The translations under genes and the position numbers were made by a program. The notes beneath the pieces were generated by a model. That model made no database searches. It was not told the DNA's origin and saw only the letters and a program-made list of their open reading frames with translations. From SG8-30 sp963695155 (lineage in GTDB: Bacteria > Pseudomonadota > Gammaproteobacteria > Steroidobacterales > Steroidobacteraceae): a stretch of DNA of 64,000 nucleotides. The stretch is taken from assembly GCA_963695155.1 (NCBI GenBank), contig CAVOGD010000007.1:186001-250000 (forward strand), in the 5' to 3' direction. Of this stretch, positions 61,510-64,000 are shown piece after piece; within the stretch, counting starts at the first letter, position 1; every line of letters begins with the position of its first letter.

Positions 61510-62934
61510 ATGGAACGGGTCGAAACCTACAACGACACGGTAGTCCGCCAGTTCGCCATCATGACCGTGGTCTGGGGCCTGGTCGGCATGCTGGTCGGCG
61601 TGATCATCGCGGCGCAGCTGCTGTGGCCCGCACTCAACCTGGACGTGCCGTGGCTCAGCTACGGCCGGCTGCGGCCGCTGCACACCAACGCGGTCATCTT
61701 CGCCTTCGGCGGCTGCGCGCTGTTCGCCGCCTCCTACTACGTCGTGCAGCGCACCTGTCATGCCCGGCTGTTCTCGGACCGGCTGGCCGCCTTCACCTTC
61801 TGGGGCTGGCAACTGATCATCGTCGCCGCCGCGGTGACGCTGCCGCTCGGACTGACCAGCGGCAAGGAATACGCCGAGCTGGAATGGCCGCTGGACGTGG
61901 CGATCGCGGTCGTCTGGGTGAGCTACGCCGTCGTGTTCTTCGGCACGCTGGTCAAGCGCAAGGTCCGCCACATCTTCGTCGCCAACTGGTTCTTCGCCGC
62001 CTACATCGTGACGATTGCGGTGCTGCACATCGGCAACAGCGCGGCCGTGCCGGTCACGCTCGGCAAGTCCTACTCCGCGTACGCGGGCACCGTGGACGCC
62101 ATGGTGCAGTGGTGGTACGGCCACAATGCCGTGGGCTTCTTCCTGACCGCCGGCTTCCTCGGGATCATGTACTACTTCGTGCCCAAGCAGGCGGGCCGGC
62201 CGGTCTACTCGTACCGGCTGTCGGTGGTGCATTTCTGGGCGCTGGTGGCCATCTACATGTGGGCCGGGCCGCATCACCTCCACTACACGACGCTGCCGGA
62301 CTGGGCGCAGACGCTGGGCATGGTCTTTTCCATCATCCTGCTGGCGCCGTCGTGGGGCGGCATGATCAACGGCGTCATGACGCTGTCGGGCGCCTGGCAC
62401 AAGCTGCGCACCGACCCGATCCTCAAGTTCATGATCGTCTCGCTGTCCTTCTACGGCATGTCCACGTTCGAGGGGCCGATGATGTCGATCAAGACGGTCA
62501 ATGCGCTGTCGCACTACACCGACTGGACCATCGGCCACGTGCATTCCGGGGCGCTGGGCTGGGTCGCCATGATCTCGGTCGGGTGCATCTACGCGCTGAT
62601 TCCACGGCTGTTCGGGCGCACCGACATGTACAGCACGCGCCTGATCGACGTGCACTTCTGGACGACCACCATCGGCATCGTGCTGTACGTCGCCTCGATG
62701 TGGATCGCGGGCGTGATGCAGGGCCTGATGTGGCGCGCCACCAACGCCGACGGCACGCTGACCTACACGTTCATCGAGACGCTGGCCGCCACCTACCCGT
62801 ATTACGCCGTACGACTGGCGGGCGGCCTGCTGGTGCTGGGCGGCATGTTCCTGATGGCCTGGAACGTGTGGAAGACGGTCGCCACGGGTTCGTCGCCGCG
62901 CGCCGTCCCGGTTCCCGCGCCGACCGCGGCCTGA
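61510..62934 (+). CDS. ccoN: cbb3-type cytochrome c oxidase subunit I
   Basis: Catalytic membrane subunit with low-spin heme b and the heme b3-CuB centre of the high-affinity cbb3 oxidase. The 474-residue protein has about 12 helices. Histidine ligands are seen in RPLHTNAVIFAFGG (low-spin heme), QWWYGHNAVGFFLTAGF (CuB), MWAGPHHLHYTTLPD (CuB pair) and WTIGHVHSGALGWV (heme ligands). YGMSTFEGPMMSIK is typical of CcoN. Start ATG 61510 (MERVETYNDTVVRQFAIM) is standard. It heads ccoN-O-Q-P, with gaps of 9, 4 and 1 bases between genes. Confidence 0.97.
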   Translation: MERVETYNDTVVRQFAIMTVVWGLVGMLVGVIIAAQLLWPALNLDVPWLSYGRLRPLHTNAVIFAFGGCALFAASYYVVQRTCHARLFSDRLAAFTFWGWQLIIVAAAVTLPLGLTSGKEYAELEWPLDVAIAVVWVSYAVVFFGTLVKRKVRHIFVANWFFAAYIVTIAVLHIGNSAAVPVTLGKSYSAYAGTVDAMVQWWYGHNAVGFFLTAGFLGIMYYFVPKQAGRPVYSYRLSVVHFWALVAIYMWAGPHHLHYTTLPDWAQTLGMVFSIILLAPSWGGMINGVMTLSGAWHKLRTDPILKFMIVSLSFYGMSTFEGPMMSIKTVNALSHYTDWTIGHVHSGALGWVAMISVGCIYALIPRLFGRTDMYSTRLIDVHFWTTTIGIVLYVASMWIAGVMQGLMWRATNADGTLTYTFIETLAATYPYYAVRLAGGLLVLGGMFLMAWNVWKTVATGSSPRAVPVPAPTAA

Positions 62935-62943
62935 GGTGCAAGC

Positions 62944-63552
62944 ATGAAACACGAACGGATCGAACAGCACGCCGGGCTGCTGGGCGTCCTGACGGCGATC
63001 GCAATCAGTTTCGGCGGCCTGGCCGAGATCGTGCCGCTGTATTTCTCCGGGCAGGTGACCGAACCGGCCGCCGGCGTCGAGCCGTACGGCGCGCTGGCGC
63101 TGGAGGGCCGCGACATCTACCTGCGCGAAGGGTGCTACGGCTGCCACTCGCAGATGATCCGGACGCTGCGTGCGGAGACGCAGCGTTACGGGCCCTACTC
63201 GCTGGCCGGCGAGTCGGTCTACGACCATCCCTTCCAGTTTGGTTCCAAGCGTACCGGCCCCGATCTCGCCCGGGTGGGCGGCCGCTACTCCGACGAGTGG
63301 CACCGCGTGCACCTGATCAACCCGCGTGACCTGGTGCCCGAGTCCAACATGCCGGGCTACCCCTGGCTCGAGGAGCGGATCGTGGACGGCGCGGTCACGG
63401 GCGCCAAGATGCGCGCGCTGCGGGCGGTGGGCGTGCCGTACACCGACCAGCAGATCGAAGGCGCGGCCGCCGAGGTCGAGGGCCGCACGGAGATGCAGGC
63501 CCTGATCGCCTACCTGCAGGGGCTCGGCCTGGCAGCCGGGACCGGAAGATAG
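62944..63552 (+). CDS. ccoO: cbb3-type cytochrome c oxidase mono-heme subunit II
   Basis: Membrane-anchored c-type cytochrome that passes electrons to CcoN. The 202-residue protein has one N-terminal helix (LLGVLTAIAISFGGLAEIVP), the heme-binding CYGCH at C64-H68 (REGCYGCHSQMIRTL), and the later Met ligand region (VPESNMPGYPWLEE). KRTGPDLARVGGRYSDEWH is diagnostic of CcoO. It begins nine bases after ccoN. Confidence 0.97.
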   Translation: MKHERIEQHAGLLGVLTAIAISFGGLAEIVPLYFSGQVTEPAAGVEPYGALALEGRDIYLREGCYGCHSQMIRTLRAETQRYGPYSLAGESVYDHPFQFGSKRTGPDLARVGGRYSDEWHRVHLINPRDLVPESNMPGYPWLEERIVDGAVTGAKMRALRAVGVPYTDQQIEGAAAEVEGRTEMQALIAYLQGLGLAAGTGR

Positions 63553-63556
63553 ACGG

Positions 63557-63715
63557 ATGAGCACGGGCACCCTGCAAGGCCTGGCGACCCTGGCTGCATT
63601 GCTGGCGTTCGCCGGCGTGGTCGTCTGGGCCTGGAGCACGCGCCGCAAGGGCAGGTTCGACGCCGCCGCGCGCATGCCGCTCGAAGACGACGGCGACCTG
63701 AACGAGGACAAGTGA
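63557..63715 (+). CDS. ccoQ: cbb3-type oxidase small subunit CcoQ
   Basis: 52-residue membrane protein: a helix (LATLAALLAFAGVVVWAWS, about 9-27) followed by a basic turn (TRRKGRF) and an acidic tail (EDDGDLNEDK). Size, topology and location between ccoO and ccoP identify CcoQ, which stabilises the oxidase complex. Its ATG is four bases after the ccoO stop. It begins MSTG, as does the next gene. Confidence 0.93.
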   Translation: MSTGTLQGLATLAALLAFAGVVVWAWSTRRKGRFDAAARMPLEDDGDLNEDK

Positions 63716-63716
63716 G

Positions 63717-64000
63717 ATGAGCACGGGCTGGACGCTGTTCATCGTCGTCCTGACGGCGATCAACATTGTGGGCGCGGTATGGCTGCTGTGGGCCACCTCG
63801 AAGCGGGCACCGGGCGAGCAGGCGCCGGGCGCGGAGACGACGGGGCACGTCTGGGACGGCGACCTGCGCGAGTACAACAATCCGCTGCCGCGCTGGTGGC
63901 TGTGGCTGTTCTACCTGTCGGTGCTGTTTGGCATCGGCTACCTGGTGCTGTATCCCGGGCTGGGCGGCTGGCGCGGCACGCTGGGCTGGACGCAGGAAGG
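63717..64000 (+). CDS. ccoP: cbb3-type cytochrome c oxidase di-heme subunit III, 5' part
   Basis: Start of CcoP, cut by the window end after 94 codons. The visible part begins MSTGWTLFIVVLTAINIVGA (first helix), then VWDGDLREYNNPLPRWWLWL, a diagnostic CcoP motif, and a second helix (YLSVLFGIGYLVLYPGL). The two c-type heme motifs lie further on, outside the window. The ATG begins one base after the ccoQ stop. Confidence 0.96.
   Translation, partial: MSTGWTLFIVVLTAINIVGAVWLLWATSKRAPGEQAPGAETTGHVWDGDLREYNNPLPRWWLWLFYLSVLFGIGYLVLYPGLGGWRGTLGWTQE

Overview
The window is high-GC DNA, densely packed and with no transposase, integrase or phage gene. Gene families and gene order point to a Gammaproteobacterium. 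The supporting blocks are suhB divergent from trmJ-isc, queA-tgt-yajC-secDF, xerD-dsbC, a 7Fe ferredoxin, a 180-kDa-type NAD glutamate dehydrogenase and ccoNOQP. Aerobic breakdown of amino and fatty acids dominates, which would suit a Xanthomonadales/Nevskiales/Steroidobacter-like lineage; that placement is inference.

Layout. 1-4057: ndk, iscA, an IscU-like scaffold, iscS and trmJ form a minus-strand run with overlapping stop/start codons, divergent from suhB. 4054-12515: one long minus-strand run of ECF sigma factor, zinc anti-sigma factor, secreted PDZ protein, queA, tgt, yajC, secD, secF and terC. 12598-16463: tRNA-Leu(CAA), a Nudix hydrolase, fdxA, dsbC, xerD and a PlsC-type acyltransferase. 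16519-28628: acyl-CoA block with fused isobutyryl-CoA mutase icmF (broken by a one-base frameshift), a thiolase, a GntR regulator with a clear palindromic operator, and the leucine/isovalerate genes liuA-B-C-D followed by an SDR. 28699-38557: an M16 peptidase pair, ETF-ubiquinone oxidoreductase divergent from a membrane iron-sulfur oxidoreductase of EMO type, acetoacetyl-CoA synthetase (also frameshifted) and zapE. 38589-42085: hpd, an NSS amino-acid transporter and its 41-residue MetS-like subunit, divergent from a MarR regulator. 42229-47876: NAD glutamate dehydrogenase and gpmA. 47877-48242: a gene-free stretch full of inverted and direct repeats. 48243-52637: a 2Fe-2S ferredoxin gene, then a thiamine-uptake operon led by a TPP riboswitch (TonB receptor, small thiamine-binding protein, PnuC-type permease, kinase). 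52728-61293: a Cys/Met PLP enzyme, kup, a metallo-hydrolase, phhA, a small secreted protein, an acyl-CoA dehydrogenase and a tandem universal stress protein. 61510-64000: cbb3 oxidase ccoN-O-Q and the start of ccoP.

How the genes fit together. Phe to Tyr (PhhA) to homogentisate (Hpd), leucine to acetoacetate (Liu enzymes), acetoacetate to acetoacetyl-CoA (AacS) to acetyl-CoA (thiolase), isobutyryl/n-butyryl-CoA exchange (IcmF) and glutamate oxidation (Gdh) all feed carbon to central metabolism. Electrons from the acyl-CoA dehydrogenases leave through ETF to two alternative quinone reductases and end at the cbb3 oxidase.

No defence or mobile system was found. The strongest leads are the riboswitch-led thiamine operon, the repeat-built intergenic element at 47907-48239, the IscU-like protein lacking its third cysteine, the divergent ETF oxidoreductase pair, and two single-base frameshifts that may be real or may be assembly errors.
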